A stretch of DNA of 64,000 nucleotides. Origin: a bacterium. Its GTDB lineage: Bacteria > Bacillota > Clostridia > Lachnospirales > Lachnospiraceae. Positions 63,828-64,000 of the stretch are shown here, one piece after another. The stretch covers positions 299,470 through 363,469 of the forward strand of contig JAMPGX010000001.1 in the NCBI GenBank assembly GCA_023663725.1. Reading direction: 5' to 3'. Position numbers and translations under genes: made by a program. The notes beneath the pieces were generated by a model that saw nothing but the letters and a program-made list of their open reading frames with translations, was not told where the DNA came from and made no database searches. Each line of letters opens with the position of its first letter. Position 1 is the first letter of the stretch.

Positions 63828-64000
63828 GTCGCTGCGCGACGGCACTAAAGGGTAAAGTCACTTCGCCGCGCACCGGGGAGAGACAAATTTCATTCGTAAG
63901 TACTCTCATGAAATTTGCTCTCGTGCGCCTTCGCGACTTTACTATGTCGCTGCGCGACGGCACTAAAGGGTAAAGTCACTTCGCCGCGCACCGGGGAGAG
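63828..64000 (-). repeat. Two identical 55-bp copies of the palindromic leader repeat with a long inverted repeat between
   Basis: Copies at 63828-63882 and 63946-64000 are identical over 55 bp; the second is cut by the window edge. Each starts with the GTCGCTGCGCGAC palindrome and the 25-bp core also found before frr (15143). Between them, GTAAAGTC...CAAATTTCAT (63853-63893) pairs imperfectly with ATGAAATTTG...GACTTTAC (63908-63942). The first copy ends 20 bases before the GNAT start codon. Confidence 0.85.

Noticed and set aside
63828-64000. CRISPR-like repeats at the window end
   Set aside because: Only two copies with a self-complementary middle, no Cas genes, and a third core copy 49 kb away; a dispersed palindromic repeat fits better.

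Overview
The window reads as a chromosomal segment of a Gram-positive anaerobe of the class Clostridia, most likely family Lachnospiraceae. Pointers are HemZ-type radical-SAM coproporphyrinogen dehydrogenase, class III fructose-1,6-bisphosphatase, one bifunctional Rel, the pyrH-frr-uppS-cdsA-dxr-rseP lipid block, the tig-clpP-clpX-engB block, strong GGAGG ribosome binding sites, sigma-A promoters and U-tailed terminators. Almost every gene is on the minus strand; only one two-component system and two small ORFs are on plus. No database search was possible, so the family placement is an inference.

Layout. 1-8.8 kb: aspS (cut by the window edge), hisS, a frameshifted membrane protein, hemZ, an MBL-fold hydrolase, rel and apt. 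8.9-10.5 kb: a Ser/Thr kinase next to a degenerate PP2C-like protein. 10.6-18.2 kb: rseP, dxr, cdsA, uppS, frr, pyrH, a bactofilin, a membrane-anchored polysaccharide deacetylase and a KTSC protein. 18.5-24.3 kb: a small XRE repressor with three 12-bp iterons, fbp, ptsP, fruK and an orphan FliD-like protein. 24.6-28.35 kb: an AT-rich restriction-modification island with two SPPY-type DNA methyltransferases and two MvaI/BcnI-family endonucleases. One endonuclease is intact and one has lost its catalytic-Glu helix; a frameshifted ADP-ribosyltransferase-like gene precedes them. 28.5-33 kb: an RlmCD-type methyltransferase, then eroded accessory DNA (Uma2 pseudogene, IS1380 remnant, TIR-domain gene). 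33.1-38.7 kb: tRNA-Pro, pepD, an orphan pseudo-receiver regulator, an ECF sigma factor with a membrane anti-sigma-like partner, an AI-2E transporter and engB. 38.8-42.2 kb: clpX, clpP, tig. 42.4-44.9 kb: an ABC transporter with permease and ATPase fused, plus its lipoprotein. 45-48 kb: an AlbA_2/Schlafen-type regulator with a TTGK tandem-repeat linker and a DUF1016 nuclease. 48.2-54 kb: an HlyD-like adaptor and a carbohydrate ABC system with an unusually large solute-binding protein. 54.2-57.5 kb: XRE, DUF2000, AraC and an AlbA_2 pseudogene. 57.6-59.7 kb: two-component system. 59.7-64 kb: a GNAT, WG-repeat lipoprotein and hypothetical-protein operon.

The core blocks are ordinary housekeeping operons. 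The most unusual signals are: (i) a dispersed GC-rich palindromic element placed exactly 21 nt upstream of two unrelated start codons (frr and a GNAT gene), just before the Shine-Dalgarno sequence, with a second identical 55-bp copy at the window end; (ii) the decaying two-methylase/two-MvaI-like-endonuclease island; (iii) an OmpR-type regulator lacking the acidic pocket and the conserved lysine of its receiver; (iv) a kinase paired with a PP2C-like protein lacking metal-binding residues; and (v) several genes broken at homopolymers.
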